The notes: generated by a model from the sequence alone, not told the origin. A stretch of 64,000 nt of DNA from Acanthococcus lagerstroemiae (GCA_031841125.1 CM063114.1:35485574-35549573); one strand, 5' to 3'. Numbered from the stretch's first letter, positions 1 to 10,450 are shown. A program made the numbers and translations.

Positions 1-2577
1 GCCTAGGGTCTCGTATAACTGACACAGACAGTCGATTCAGTCGCATGTTACACAAGTCGCAGCACGTTTACGCATAATATGGATAAGTGTATCTAGAATG
101 TTGGAAACATTCTTTCAAAGGTCGCCTTAACTAATGTCGTGCCATTGTGAAAAACACGTATTCCTATCGTCTCCCCGTGTACACAATGTAATCGATTCCG
201 ACGTAGAAGTCACGAAAATCACGGATGGGGAAAAAAGAGCAAAAAATTTATTATCACTAATACAGGTGTTTATTTTCGCTCCACGTATGCGGTTCTTTTT
301 AACGAAAAATTCTTTCTAAAAACCTTTCTTTGATAATATTCGAAAATGGTACAGATAGGTATTATTTTCCTAGTTCTCTATTCATTAACACCTCCCATGT
401 AGATGGAGAAGCCCTCTCGGCCACAGCAGAAGCATAAAAGGCCTTTTACCGGCTTGTAAAAATCTGTGAAGATCGTGCCTAAGACAAAATATCGAGGATT
501 AGCAAGCATCGCTATTTATGTCGCCCGGATTTATAGGTATACCTCCTCTACCTTTTCGATACACAAAAAGGTATTTTTATATATATAGGTAACCTGACGA
601 AGCCTTTTATTATTATCATTATTATTGTTATAATTATTTCGGAACGATGACGGTCTCCCGTTAAATTTCCCGATGGATGGATCCGATGTACTTTTTCAGT
701 CAATCGGCGCGGTCTAGTCACAATGGCGAGTGACTTTCCAAACGATCGCTGTCCTTGGGAATCGGAAAAAGGCCTTTAGTTTTTAGCTCGTCTGTTGTGC
801 CTATATAAATAAATGCGGCGAGTTCTAAGAACCTTTTTCGGAAAGTCGTAAATCCGCGTTACCATCGCCGCGCAGTGTTGACGCTTTTTTAAGCACGGAT
901 TTTTAAATGTCATTAAACTGTGCCTCGGGACACCGATCACGAAACTCTGAATTTATACGCCGATCTGAAAAATGATAATTACCTCGCCGGGGCAATAAAT
1001 TCGTTAAAATACATCGTACGCGTGCCTCTATTTGCGATGAGCATCCAGTACCCTCATAAGTGTATTTACAGCCAAGTTCTACGAGAAATATCGAGTTCGT
1101 CGGTTCAAGTTGTCACACATGTAGAAAAATACAACCTGTGATCGTAAATAATGTAATTTAGAACATAACCGCGGAAATAATTTAATTTGTAACGCGTTTT
1201 TTCCTCTTTTTCATGAGGGAGAAACGTGGCTCAAATTCTTTCATCGAATTATTAGCAATGCAGCAATTAGAAATAATGCACACAAAGAAGGCTGTACGGA
1301 GAACAAAAGTGGATAACGTAAAAAACGGAACTTCGGGTAAATTATGGCAGAAGTAGGTAAAATTACGAATTAAAACGGTCAAAGTTAAACTAATTTATAC
1401 AGTCGAAGAAGCTCTTCGAGTTTTCTCGCCCCTGATTCCGAATATATCGCATTCTGTTTTGCATCTGGCTCCATTCGAAATCTTGGAAACACCTTCACTC
1501 TAATCAAGTCTGTAAATTTTATAATTAAGCTTTCATCTGGTTGCGAAATTGAATGTTTGAATGGTTCAAGGTCGTTTTTCGAAGGTGCGAATTTGCTAAC
1601 TAATTTCTTTGTTACATTGCCCTCGTACGTTAAGGTGGCCTTTATTTTTAAACATTGGGGGAGCCTCTACTTCCAGAGCTGGAAAATGCAAAAACATCGA
1701 TTCTCAGTGATACCAAAGTTGGAAAATTTTCAAGATTGTTAACTTTTTGATGGTAGGTATCTTTTCCAAACCTTTTCCAAAACTGACAAAGGCTGTAGCC
1801 TGGTGTATATGTGAATCGGTCGGTCGATTTCTTTCAAATTGTTCGTAAAAGAACATTTCAGAGCCTCTTTTGTCCAGGCCGAAAAATTGCTGCAGAGTTG
1901 AAACTTGGCATGATTGTCAAGGACAACTCCCTAATAAACATACTAAAACCCCCCCGCCCCGCAGGGCTGAGCATGACCCCCTAAAGCTGAAAAACCGTAC
2001 CAAAAACGGTTTTTTGACCGTAGCTCCACAGATATTGATTTATATGCGAAAATATTTCCTACCTAAATTAAAGAGCATAAAATTCTCTACAAAAAAGGTC
2101 TCTTTTACTTTCGTTCCAGGATCATGACTGGCCGAGATAATCGACCAAGAAATATCCCAAAATCATCAATACATCATAATATTCATCTATAATGTACTAG
2201 GAAGCGGGTCAGCGAAATAATAACAATGTGGTAATGCATGCCGGCGGTAATAGAAAGATATCATTAGTGTTTACAATGCGGTATAAAAAGAGAGGGGATA
2301 TAAAGTGATAATGTTAAAAGAAAAATGTGTATGTTATACAAAATTTAGCACAAAAAAGGGGGAAAAAATTATAATACAAATAAATTTTCAATGTCTGAAT
2401 CGTCTGAAACTGCACTCTCACACCGATTCTTTTAACTGGAACTTTTTGGAATTGTTTCACATTGAACTTCTTCACTATGCTAAAATTTGGTTCTGTCTCC
2501 CTTCAGAAATTATTAGGGAATTGAAAATCTGAGATGTTCAATGAAAGCTCAAAATGTCTTTTATGTATTTAATAGCG
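1..2577. other. Unassigned AT-rich sequence
   Basis: I see no gene or repeat here that I can name. Short open frames occur on both strands (for example 920-1141 +) but show no recognisable motif and look like chance frames in AT-rich DNA. Host intergenic or intronic sequence is the simplest reading. Confidence 0.4.
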
Positions 2578-2700
2578 TACTAGGGGGCTTCGCCCCCTGG
2601 CCGCTTCGTGGCCCAACCCCTCGCCGTCGCTCGCTTCGCTCGCGTCGGCCTTGCTCGGCGCTTCGGGCGTCGTCCGACTATCACAGTCCTCAGTGTTTGG
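2578..2700. repeat. GC-rich cluster of TTCG-loop hairpins
   Basis: An abrupt GC-rich island in AT-rich DNA. It contains consecutive short palindromes with TTCG-type loops: GGGGGCTTCGCCCCC at about 2583-2598, then GGCCGCTTCGTGGCC, then a CGCTCGCTTCGCTCGCG-like palindrome and further GCGCTTCGGGCG-type pairs. On the minus strand the first hairpin is followed directly by TAG (C-TAG-T). That resembles a Helitron 3' end (hairpin then CTRR), but no matching 5' end was identified. Function unknown. Confidence 0.5.
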
Positions 2701-2739
2701 TCTAAAACTTTCGTTCCTGAGTTGAGGTTTGTTTTGCGC

Positions 2740-3500
2740 TTTTTTTGCTCTCCCTCTATCAGCGGTCCTCAATCTTCCACCATGAACCCCCTTCCATCCT
2801 TTCTTCATCACGAGCCTCCTCCTCCACCACGACCCCCTCATTCACCACGGTCGCTCTCCGCCTCCACAGTCACACTTCAACAGTCGCAGCCCTCCTCAGC
2901 CACCAACTGCTCCCCCACAACGGCCATAATCTTCTATCGAGGCTTTAGTGCACACCCCATGGTCTTTACCTCCGCGGTATCCCCCCTGCGAACCCTTTCC
3001 TTCTGCACATTCGGGTAGACCCTCTCCCTCGGACTTCATCCTCACCTCTACAATCATCAACCAACACAACCAATCTACACCACCTCTGGGCCTTAATCTC
3101 TTCACATTACCCTCTCCCTCTCTCCATGACCTTCTCTGTCCACAGCTTCTCCCCCATATGGCACCCTCCGTCCATCCCTCCAATCATCACCTAGTCCTCC
3201 ACCTAGTCTCCCCCCGATCACCCTCTTCCACCTCGAGTGCCCTCCCCCATTAGAGCCACGTCTCCCCGACCACCCCCACATCACTATGGCCTTCATTTAT
3301 GTTCACGTACCACACCTCCACCACGACCTCTTCACCCATTACTACGCCCTCCCCAATTAAGGCCTTAATCCCTCGCTACAGCCTTCCCATTCCACTGCTC
3401 TTCCTCTGCGGCCTCCTTGTCCCAACTCCCTCGAAGATCCCCTGGTCCTCCACTCAGGAGCTTCCACCACCATGACCACTCTTCCCCTTCAGACATAAGG
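2740..3500. repeat. Pyrimidine-rich low-complexity block
   Basis: The plus strand is dominated by C and T, with CCTCCAC/CTTCACC-like runs for about 750 bp. Because of this composition several frames stay open on both strands (2608-3018 +, 2896-3183 -, 2948-3253 +). They encode Pro/Ser/His-rich or Gly/Arg-rich strings with no domain, so I do not call them genes. Confidence 0.5.
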
Positions 3501-3557
3501 ACCTGAGATCTCAGAGTCTAAGGTAGCTGGTCTGTCCTATTCATGAGCACTATATCT

Positions 3558-3770
3558 CTTTTCTAATTTACTCTCAACCCGAGCCCTGGAATACGCCCTT
3601 TCGAGCATTACTTCAGAGACGTCGGGGAGGCTGTCAGGGCTGTCTTAGCCTTCTTCTCATCTTGTCGAAAAATTGGCCTAGGTCGAAATGTAGCGAGTTG
3701 CTACGTGGGCTCGAATCCGGCACCTCCCAATTCCGAGTCCAGCGCGCTATCCACTCGGCCAACCAGACCT
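3558..3770 (-). mobile_element. SINE-A copy 1 (tRNA-derived SINE)
   Basis: On the minus strand the element begins with a tRNA-like head: an A-box-like TGGTTGGCCGAGTGG followed by a B-box-like GGATTCGAGCCC. A conserved body follows, containing TGCTCGAAAGGGC and ending near GGGTTGAGAG. It is flanked by a 16-bp direct repeat with one mismatch (catgagcactatatct at 3542-3557, catgaacactatatct at 3771-3786), which fits a target-site duplication from LINE-mediated insertion. Two relatives lie at 32029-32240 (-) and 37346-37583 (+). The length (about 213 bp) and polymerase III boxes are as expected for a tRNA-derived SINE. It is not a tRNA gene. Confidence 0.85.
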
Positions 3771-3857
3771 CATGAACACTATATCTTATGTGCTATATCT
3801 TGCGACTTGAGATCTTGGAGATTATGGGTACTTTATGTCTTATTATGCCGGTTATGT

Positions 3858-3948
3858 CTTAAAACTTGGAGATTTTTTATATGTTAGAACAGATAATGTC
3901 CCTGCAAACTTGGAGATATTTTATGTTAGAATAGATTATGTCCTTGAA
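3858..3948. repeat. Two-copy tandem repeat of about 45 bp
   Basis: A phrase beginning aaacttggagat and running through tatgttagaa and agataatgtcc occurs twice back to back with few differences. It lies just outside SINE-A copy 1. No function is evident. Confidence 0.5.
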
Positions 3949-4059
3949 AGTAGCTGATCTGCCCCTGCAATTTTTCTGATTTTTAGGTAAGCAACCCGCA
4001 GTGCGTTTTTTCTCCCGAAGGTGGCGGTGGCGGCGGTGGATTTTACTTTTTCAGTATAT

Positions 4060-4205
4060 AAAGAGATTAGAAGAAATATTTAGAAAACTGGAATAAGGAA
4101 AATATGGGAATACATGTAAATGGGGAAAAACTGAACCATCTAAGATTCGCGGACGCTGTGGTACTGATAAACGAGGATATACAGATGCTGCAGGAAATGG
4201 GAGAA
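4060..4205 (+). pseudogene. LINE reverse transcriptase fragment (RTE-like, palm region)
   Basis: Two adjacent frames encode EEIFRKLE and then GIHVNGEKLNHLRFADAVVL. This matches the conserved stretch of RTE/BovB-like RTs that leads into motif C (usually YADD or FADD). Here the motif reads FADA, so the second catalytic aspartate is lost. A stop and a frameshift separate the two halves. Only about 45 residues remain, with no endonuclease or C-terminal part nearby. It is a dead fragment of a non-LTR retrotransposon whose full protein would be about 1000 residues. Confidence 0.65.
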
Positions 4206-6104
4206 AACCCCCAAACTGAAAGTCCAGTTTCGTCTCTGCACAGGAGAGAGAAAAGTGGAGAAACCTAACCTACTAGTCGAGAGACTAAGGAATATATCAT
4301 AATTCTGGGAGCCTACTGATATCATTATTGCGGGTTAGCACCACATTCTACAAACCGAACTGAATTTACTTTACAACTCATCGAAATATTGTCCGAATTT
4401 TTCTGGCTGAAACCTACTTCCCGAGAACTATCCCAAACCACCCTATATTTAGAGAACTTTGCGAGGGGAAATGCTCGGGAAACTGGAATAGAAAAATTCA
4501 GGGTTATTCCTTAATACTCCCACGATATCACACAGTGACCCTGGGACTCAGAGCGCTCGCTCGCTTTCTATTCTATCTTCCGCCACAAGGCTGCACATCG
4601 CGGTATTTTCATTTTGCCCGGAAAAAATGCAAATCGACGCGAAAATTAATCATCACGCTTCTCGGGGTGGACGACGTTCATCCATCATCTTAAAAATTCA
4701 ACTTTCCGACAAAGGTCGAGTGATTAACAGTTGTCGGCTTCGTCTGCACAGCCTGCCACGGTACAGTGAGTACTTTTTTTCAACGTCCGCGCCAAGCAGA
4801 ACCGTTGCGCGGAAAAGGCAACAATCGCCGAGATAATTAATAGTGTGTAATTTTCCGCGTTTTCTAAATACAGCCTTTTTTCACCCGAAAGCTGCGTAGG
4901 GCTAAAGTGTTGCATTTTGCGAACTTGATCTGCGCTCATTTTTGAAAGAGAGCACTTCATACTGCTCTTACGCTCGTATCAATCAAGAGCAGAAACTCGT
5001 TAATTGAACATTCGCTGGACCTGTACACGTGAAGCCGAACACGGGCACCATCGAGCTGAGAGTTTCATTAACCAAATCATATAATAGGAAGCGTTCTTAC
5101 AGGGTATAAGCTTTCATAATCCGAGAAATTCCGAATAAATCTCTCACACAAGATGCCGCAGACCACCTCCGGGATGAAATGGTGGAGAAAAAAAGTCGTA
5201 TCGCGGCGTATATCGTGTACGAGTTAATATATAGTAAATAAAAACGTAGTGTAAAAGCAATGGGCAGGAGGAAGACAAGAAAAAAAAGAACAGTTTTCTC
5301 TCAAACAGGTTGGAAAAATATTATAATTTGTACGGTGTATAGCGAACAGGTTACACACAGATATAGTTCGGCGGCACAGCGTGGCAGATGGAAAATTAAT
5401 CGGAGAAGAAACGGAATTAAGAGCGGTGTTTAAGTCTTGATGACTGCGGCAGAAGCAGCTGATGATGCTGGTGGTGTTGGAGTATTGAAGCGTAAAGCAT
5501 TAATCAACGCTAAATAACAATAAAAACACAGAAGCGCGATGAGCAGTTGCGCTATACGTTGTTGCCATACTCTGTCTCACTCTCGCCACTAGCTCGCCGC
5601 CACTCTTTTCTTTCTTTTCTTTCTCTTTTTTTCCCTTTTTTTCTTCTCAAAATGTCATCGACTATCGCAACCGAAAAAATAACAAAGATTATTAATGAAC
5701 AAAGGGAAAAACTAGATGGAAAACGCGCAAACATGGAAAATAATTAACAGATGCGTGACTAATAAGCGATATTCTGTTACTTGTTGGGCAATTTCATACG
5801 GAAAAACGTTACCAGCTGTATCTGCTCCGATTTATACCTCGGCGAGTCTCTTCGGCGACCAACGTCAAAGAAATCTCATTCGGCTGTCCGCAGATTCTTT
5901 CACCGTCCCAACACCAAAAGACAGTGGCCCAAGAACTCTCAGCTGAGAGGTATCATGAAATCAAAAATATTGTGGGACTCATTCACTGACGACCCCCTCC
6001 CCCCATCCCGTTAACAGAAGTGAGTCAAGTGTGTTGAAACGTTCCGTGATGAACAGAGCTACAATTTGTGTGTCTGAACATTTGGGAAATAATTCTATCC
6101 TCCG
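4206..6104. other. Unassigned AT-rich sequence
   Basis: No gene recognised. A CT/TTTC-rich stretch lies at about 5576-5650. Open frames at 4627-4836 and 5547-6014 lack recognisable domains and overlap other frames. Confidence 0.35.
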
Positions 6105-6318
6105 CACTCACCAACACTGGGAAAAGCTAGTGATATTCAAATAAAACATCCTAGCGAACACAGCCACTACAGTATCAATCAGGGTAGAAAGATAGCACAT
6201 TCTGTAACCCCCGCCTGTTCGAACGAATGACGCACTACAATCGCACGGTGTGTTACCACCACTAGATCGAAAAGACTGATTCTGTCATGTGCACGTTGCG
6301 GCCAGCTTACTCTATTAT
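6105..6318 (+). mobile_element. SINE-B copy, 5'-truncated or diverged
   Basis: From AAAGCTAGTGA at about 6124 to the CCAGCTTACTC at about 6302-6312 this matches the body of the SINE at 27273-27545 segment by segment (agctagtga, cagtatcaatc, gtgttaccacca, agcttactc). The tRNA-like head of the 27-kb copy is not clearly recognisable here. It sits directly upstream of the left 46-bp direct repeat that brackets the Helitron-type unit. Confidence 0.65.
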
Positions 6319-6324
6319 AATTTA

Positions 6325-6370
6325 TTTATTATTATTACAACCTTCCACAATATCAAAATGAAATGACTAC
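6325..6370 (+). repeat. Left 46-bp direct repeat flanking the OTU-helicase unit
   Basis: This 46-bp segment, starting tttattattattacaacc and ending atgaaatgactac, recurs in the same orientation at 9443-9488 with one mismatch. Sequence on both sides diverges immediately. The pair encloses the promoter and both ORF remnants of the Helitron-type element. Confidence 0.85.
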
Positions 6371-6507
6371 CAAAAGAATTCAAATTCGTTCCGAGGTACA
6401 ACACTCTCCCATAAATATTTATATTTAAAATATGTTTGAAAAACTGGGTTCTATGAAGTTCAGCACCTATATCTCAAGCCCTAATTATCGCACAATGCTG
6501 GTTAAGG

Positions 6508-6860
6508 TCTTAAAACACTCGGCGAATCAAGCTCCTTATGAATCTTTTTTGATCACTCAAATCCGTTCAGTCTGAGGAGAGTTATGAGGTAACAACCAAC
6601 TCAACCTCACTACTCACACGCATTTCTTCCACTCATTTGTCCATTACTCACGAACTACTTAATGTACAAAGTTCATCTTAGTCTAAGAACACTCAGTGAA
6701 GCAACCTCTTTCACATGCTTTTTTGATCACTTAAGTCCGTTCCATACGCAAATAAAATACTGCATTCTGATTGGCTTTCAGCATTATCATCATATAAAAC
6801 CACATTTCCATACATAAATAAAATACTCCATTCTGATTGGCTTTCAGCATTAGCCAATCA
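6508..6860 (+). promoter_or_regulatory. Duplicated upstream modules with CCAAT boxes
   Basis: Two pairs of direct repeats precede the OTU ORF. A stretch of about 65 bp at about 6508-6572 recurs at about 6679-6740 (shared TTTTTTGATCACT and TCCGTTC phrases). A 47-bp segment at about 6740-6786 recurs at about 6806-6852. The second pair carries CTGATTGG (inverted CCAAT) in each copy, and an additional GCCAATCA lies at about 6853. The arrangement looks like a polymerase II enhancer/promoter built by tandem duplication; function is inferred. Confidence 0.5.
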
Positions 6861-6879
6861 AATGAGGACACTGTGCAGG

Positions 6880-6900
6880 TATAAAGTACTCCTCATCAGA
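6880..6900 (+). promoter_or_regulatory. Putative core promoter (TATA-like, initiator-like)
   Basis: TATAAAGTA at 6880-6888 is downstream of the CCAAT motifs and about 110 bp before the ORF ATG. An initiator-like TCATCAG lies about 15 bp further on. The spacing is plausible but not ideal for a TATA/Inr pair, so the exact start site is uncertain. Confidence 0.4.
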
Positions 6901-6998
6901 TTTTCAATTAGTGGTGATCCGACTGTGCTTCTGAGTGACTTCTTAATATTTTTTCTTTTGATTTATCATTTGTGTAAGTATAGTTTTTGCATTTTAAG

Positions 6999-7818
6999 AT
7001 GAGTCTTGGTAGAAAGACAAAGCGTGCTAAACGAATAAGTGAGAAACGAAAGATAGATAGGATGGATAGTAAAAATTCTGATATGATGTGTGGCCTTTCA
7101 GCCACCAAAAAACGGCGACACTGTGCGGAGGAAGATGTTTCTGTGACTTGTGGCCCTTTAACCACCAAAAAACGGCGACCCTGTGCGAAGGAGGATGTTT
7201 CTGTGACTTGTGGCCCTTCAACCACCAAAAAAGGGCGACCCTGTGTGGAGGAGGATGTTTCTGTGACGTGTGGCCCTGAAACCACCAAAAATCGACGAAT
7301 CCCTGTTGAGGAGGTGCCGAGTTCTGGTAGTGTGATGTGTAAAGTGTGTGCGGCTCAGGATGGGCTTGGTACATTTTTTGTGGTATCTATTCGTGGTGAT
7401 GGTAACTGCCTGTTTAGGGCACTGTTATATTGCATACATAAGAATCAACGATATTTTCATCTTATTAGAAAGTCTATTGTGAATTACATCACGAATCACT
7501 GGGATGATTTCTCTCACACTATTGTTACGGTTACAAATCTATACGAAAATTCTATACAGTCTGCCGACAACTACAAACGTTATATGCTGCAGAGTGGTAC
7601 TCATGGAGGTCATGTAGAATTAGTAGTGGCATACCATTTATTTAAGTGAAAAATTAATGTGATGGTGAAAGATGAAATTAATTGCATTGATAATGAAGAG
7701 GGAGAGAGTGTATTCCACTTACTCTATACAGGTGATGGATACTATGGTCATTACAGTGCATTAGATCTTGTGATAGATAGACAACCACCCGCGCCAAAGA
7801 TGAAATTACCTGCGAAAT
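6999..7818 (+). pseudogene. Helitron-type protein N-terminal part: repeat-bearing leader plus OTU domain, one nonsense codon
   Basis: Translation from the ATG at 6999 gives a Lys/Arg-rich leader (KRAKRISEKRK, a possible nuclear signal). Next come four 20-residue repeats (core CGPxTTKKRRPCxEEDVSVT; 60-bp units from 7089, the last degenerate), then an OTU-type cysteine protease domain. The Asp/Cys signature DGNCLF is near 7396-7415 and the catalytic His segment GYYGHYSALDL near 7733-7760. A TGA at 7647-7649 interrupts the domain but the frame continues unchanged to a TGA at about 7816-7818, so this is a single nonsense mutation inside an otherwise intact OTU fold. OTU domains occur in many arthropod Helitron proteins, where they may oppose ubiquitin-based silencing (hypothesis from the literature). 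The Rep/HUH nickase expected between OTU and helicase is missing. Confidence 0.8.
7089..7328 (+). repeat. Four in-frame 60-bp tandem repeats in the OTU leader
   Basis: Units at 7089-7148, 7149-7208, 7209-7268 and 7269-7328. The first three are nearly identical; the fourth has diverged in its second half. Each encodes a 20-residue unit with a basic TTKKRRPC core and an acidic EEDV end. Because the period is a multiple of three, the reading frame is kept, which suggests expansion while the protein was still under coding constraint. Confidence 0.9.
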
Positions 7819-7837
7819 GAGCCAACCCATACCGCTC

Positions 7838-9360
7838 ATCAGTTAGCTCTTCAAGATATCTTAGCAACAGTGAGGTTACATGGACATAACTTATCTTCCT
7901 TTGGCTTACCAGAAATTGGCTTACATTCTCTACCTCAACTGGTGGAAACTTCTGAAAGTGGTTCTATTGATGAAGCCCAGGTTCTAAAAATGGTAGCGCG
8001 AGCAAATGAAGACCAGCGAATGATCATTGACCATATTTTGGAATTGATGCTAAGAAATGACACATCTAACGCCAATGCATACTTCATTGATGGTCCTGGA
8101 GGAACTGGGAAAACTTTTGTTTATCGATGTCTCATTTCTTTATGTATGTTGCATGATTTTGAAGTTATTTCTGTGGCATGGACAGGTATAGCAACAATGT
8201 TACTACCAAAAGGACGTACTGTTCACAGTCGTTTTAAATTATCTCTGAATCTGCATGAACATTCAATATCTGGTTTGAAAGTCAACAGCAAAGAAGCCAA
8301 CAGTATCAAGAATGCAAGAATCATCATTTGGGATGAAGCTCCAATGGCAAACATGTACGCTCTGATGTGTGTAAACAGACTATTGAAGGACATCATGGGA
8401 AATGACATGCCGTTTGGCGGCAAGATTGTAGTTTTGGGTGGAGATTTTAGGCAGGTTCTGCCAGTAGTTCCACATGGTTCAAGAGCTGCTACAATTGCTA
8501 ATTCCATCAATTTTTCTCCTTTATGGCCTATATTCAAGACGCTGAGACTGACCCAGAACATGCGAGCGGAAGCAGGAGAAAAAGAGTTCTCAGAATTCTT
8601 GCTGCAGATTGGTAATGGTACTTTCTCTCATTCTGGCTCCGAAAATGGGGGCATTATAGAATTACCTGCAAGCATAATTTCTCAGGACATTATAAGAGAT
8701 GACTATGGTGAAAAGTTTGACACTCCAGAGGATGTCCTGAAATTTTCTAATGTTGCAATTCTGGCACCAAAGAATGATCATTGTTAGAAGATCAACGACA
8801 AGATTTTGGACTTGATTCCTGGAGAAGCTAAGACCTACACAAGCGTGAATGGACTGATCAGTGAAAATGACAGTGAAATCCTGCAATTTCCCCGTTGAAT
8901 TTCTGGATAGTCTGGAGTTGACCGGTTTACTACCAAATAAATTAAAAGTTGGTGCGATTGTTATGTTGCTACGTAGTATGAATGTGGCACTTGGACAGCT
9001 GAATGGGACACGACTAATTGTAAGAAACATGTACACGAATGCACTGGATCTGAAAATAATAACTGGGGTGGAGTGTGGTTGAAGGATATTACTCCCAAGA
9101 GTGGACCTGTCGCCAGCGGATTCCTCCTTGCCTTTTTCATTCAGAAGGAGACAATTTCCAATAAAGTTAGCCTTTTGTATGACGATCAACAAGGCTCAGG
9201 GACAGACGCTGGAGAAGGTTGGGATATTTCTACCCGAGTATATGTCTTCAGTCTTGGACAATTATACGTAGCTCTGTCGCGAACAACTTCGTTTAATAAT
9301 TTAAAATTTCAAGTACAACCTGGAAGCTATAAAACTGTGGTGTGGAAGGAGGTCCTGTAA
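7838..9360 (+). pseudogene. PIF1-like (Helitron) helicase remnant
   Basis: The frame opens at about 7838 (HQLALQDILATVRLHG) and runs to a TAG at 8785-8787. Conserved helicase parts are Walker A GPGGTGKT at 8092-8115, Walker B IIIWDEAPMA near 8320-8347, and VLGGDFRQVLPV near 8432-8467. The stop is followed in nearby frames by KINDKILDLIPGE, then LPNKLKVGAIVMLLRSMN. At 9155-9240 a shifted frame encodes LAFCMTINKAQGQTLEKVG, and the last frame ends FSLGQLYVALSRTTSFNN. These are the C-terminal SF1B motifs of PIF1/Helitron helicases. At least one nonsense codon and two or three frameshifts break it. The junction with the OTU part (7818-7838) lacks the Rep domain, so an internal deletion is inferred. 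Host PIF1 is excluded by the OTU association and by the Helitron-style C-terminus. Confidence 0.88.
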
Positions 9361-9442
9361 TACGATAACTTTATAAATTTTTGTAATTTTCATTTTTTTT
9401 TTTTTAATATATATAGAATAGAGATATGTGGTGCGCTGCTGG

Positions 9443-9488
9443 TTTATTATTATTACAACCTTCCACAATATCAAGATGAAATGACTAC
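9443..9488 (+). repeat. Right 46-bp direct repeat flanking the OTU-helicase unit
   Basis: 45 of 46 positions match 6325-6370; the only difference is A versus G in the aa(a/g)atgaa part. It begins about 80 bp after the helicase stop. Helitrons do not create target duplications, so this pair is either part of the element's termini, a duplicated host segment, or the scar of an unequal exchange. Confidence 0.85.
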
Positions 9489-10450
9489 ACCCAGTTTCAA
9501 TAAATATTAGTGCGCCTATGAGCGGGCATAGGTCTCTCCCACCCTTCTCCATCATCGGTTCCTATACCTTGCTCCCCTTATCCAAAGACCAGGGTGTCTA
9601 CTCGATCAATAATTCTGAAATTCATGACTTTTTCATGACCTTTTCATGGTAATTTCTATGACCTTTTTTTTATTGGTCAAACGAGGTTCATTCAGAGACC
9701 CCTCCCCGCATTTTTTGTTCTCTTTGCTCGTATATCTGTTTGGAATATAAAGACGAATTAAGGAATTAGTACAAACATGACAAGGAATAAATGCTTCCAG
9801 GTTCACTTGGAATGGCAACTGCAAGCCGGAGAAGCCCGATTGCGTCCAAAAAGTAACCTTCACACCTTTTTCGTAGTCTTATTGCGTCCCGTTTTTGCCC
9901 CTTGCTTCGAATAGTTCGATTGCGTCCGAAATGTAAACAGTCTGCTTCCCTAATAGTTCGATTGCGTACATCATTAAATTGTGTTTGACCAAATGACGTC
10001 ATAAAATGATCTCATCTAGCATGTCGTTCTCGTTTCTGTTTGCATCCTGCACTCTAATTGGTTGAAAAAGAAGCCCTCTTTTCAGAGGCGAAACTTGACT
10101 TTCAGTTGGGGGGGGGGGGGCTGAGAAAGAAAATTTGCCGACAAATATTTTCTTTCAACTAAAAATTTGCCGACGAAATTTTCTAAAAATTTAAAAAGTC
10201 GCCAATTTTTCAATCAAAATATTTTTTAATTGAAAAAAAAAATAATAATAATAATAATAATAATAAAAACAAACAAACAAACGTTCTTAGAAAATGAAAA
10301 ATTCAAATAAACAGTTTTAAAATTTACTGACTGCCTAATTATTGGGGGTGTTTACCCCCCCCCCCCCGTAGTTCCGTAGTTTCGTCCCTACAAATGCAGA
10401 TTAGAACCTTATCCCCCAAGCACTCACATTTGCGCACATGAGCGTACCCT
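9489..10450. other. Unassigned; contains a hAT-like end, GATTGCGTCC motifs and microsatellites
   Basis: At about 9590-9670, CAGGGTGTCTACTCG followed by repeated ATGACCTTTT phrases resembles one end of the hAT-type MITE family at 46069-46300; no partner end is seen. Between about 9836 and 9970 the phrase (T)CGATTGCGTCC recurs three to four times at irregular spacing. An AAT microsatellite with an adjoining AAAC run lies at about 10240-10285. A G tract (about 10111-10123) and a C tract (about 10356-10370) are present. Confidence 0.45.

Noticed and set aside
2608..3253. Overlapping long frames on both strands in the pyrimidine-rich block
   Set aside because: Open in several frames at once because of biased composition; products are Pro/Ser-rich or Gly/Arg-rich strings without domains.
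7027..7374. Minus-strand and second plus-strand frames over the OTU leader (also 7088-7279)
   Set aside because: Mirror frames created by the 60-bp repeats of the real OTU ORF; they have no independent support.
7838..9360. Host PIF1 helicase gene
   Set aside because: Association with an OTU domain, Helitron-style C-terminal motifs, absence of introns, and multiple disabling mutations point to a transposon.
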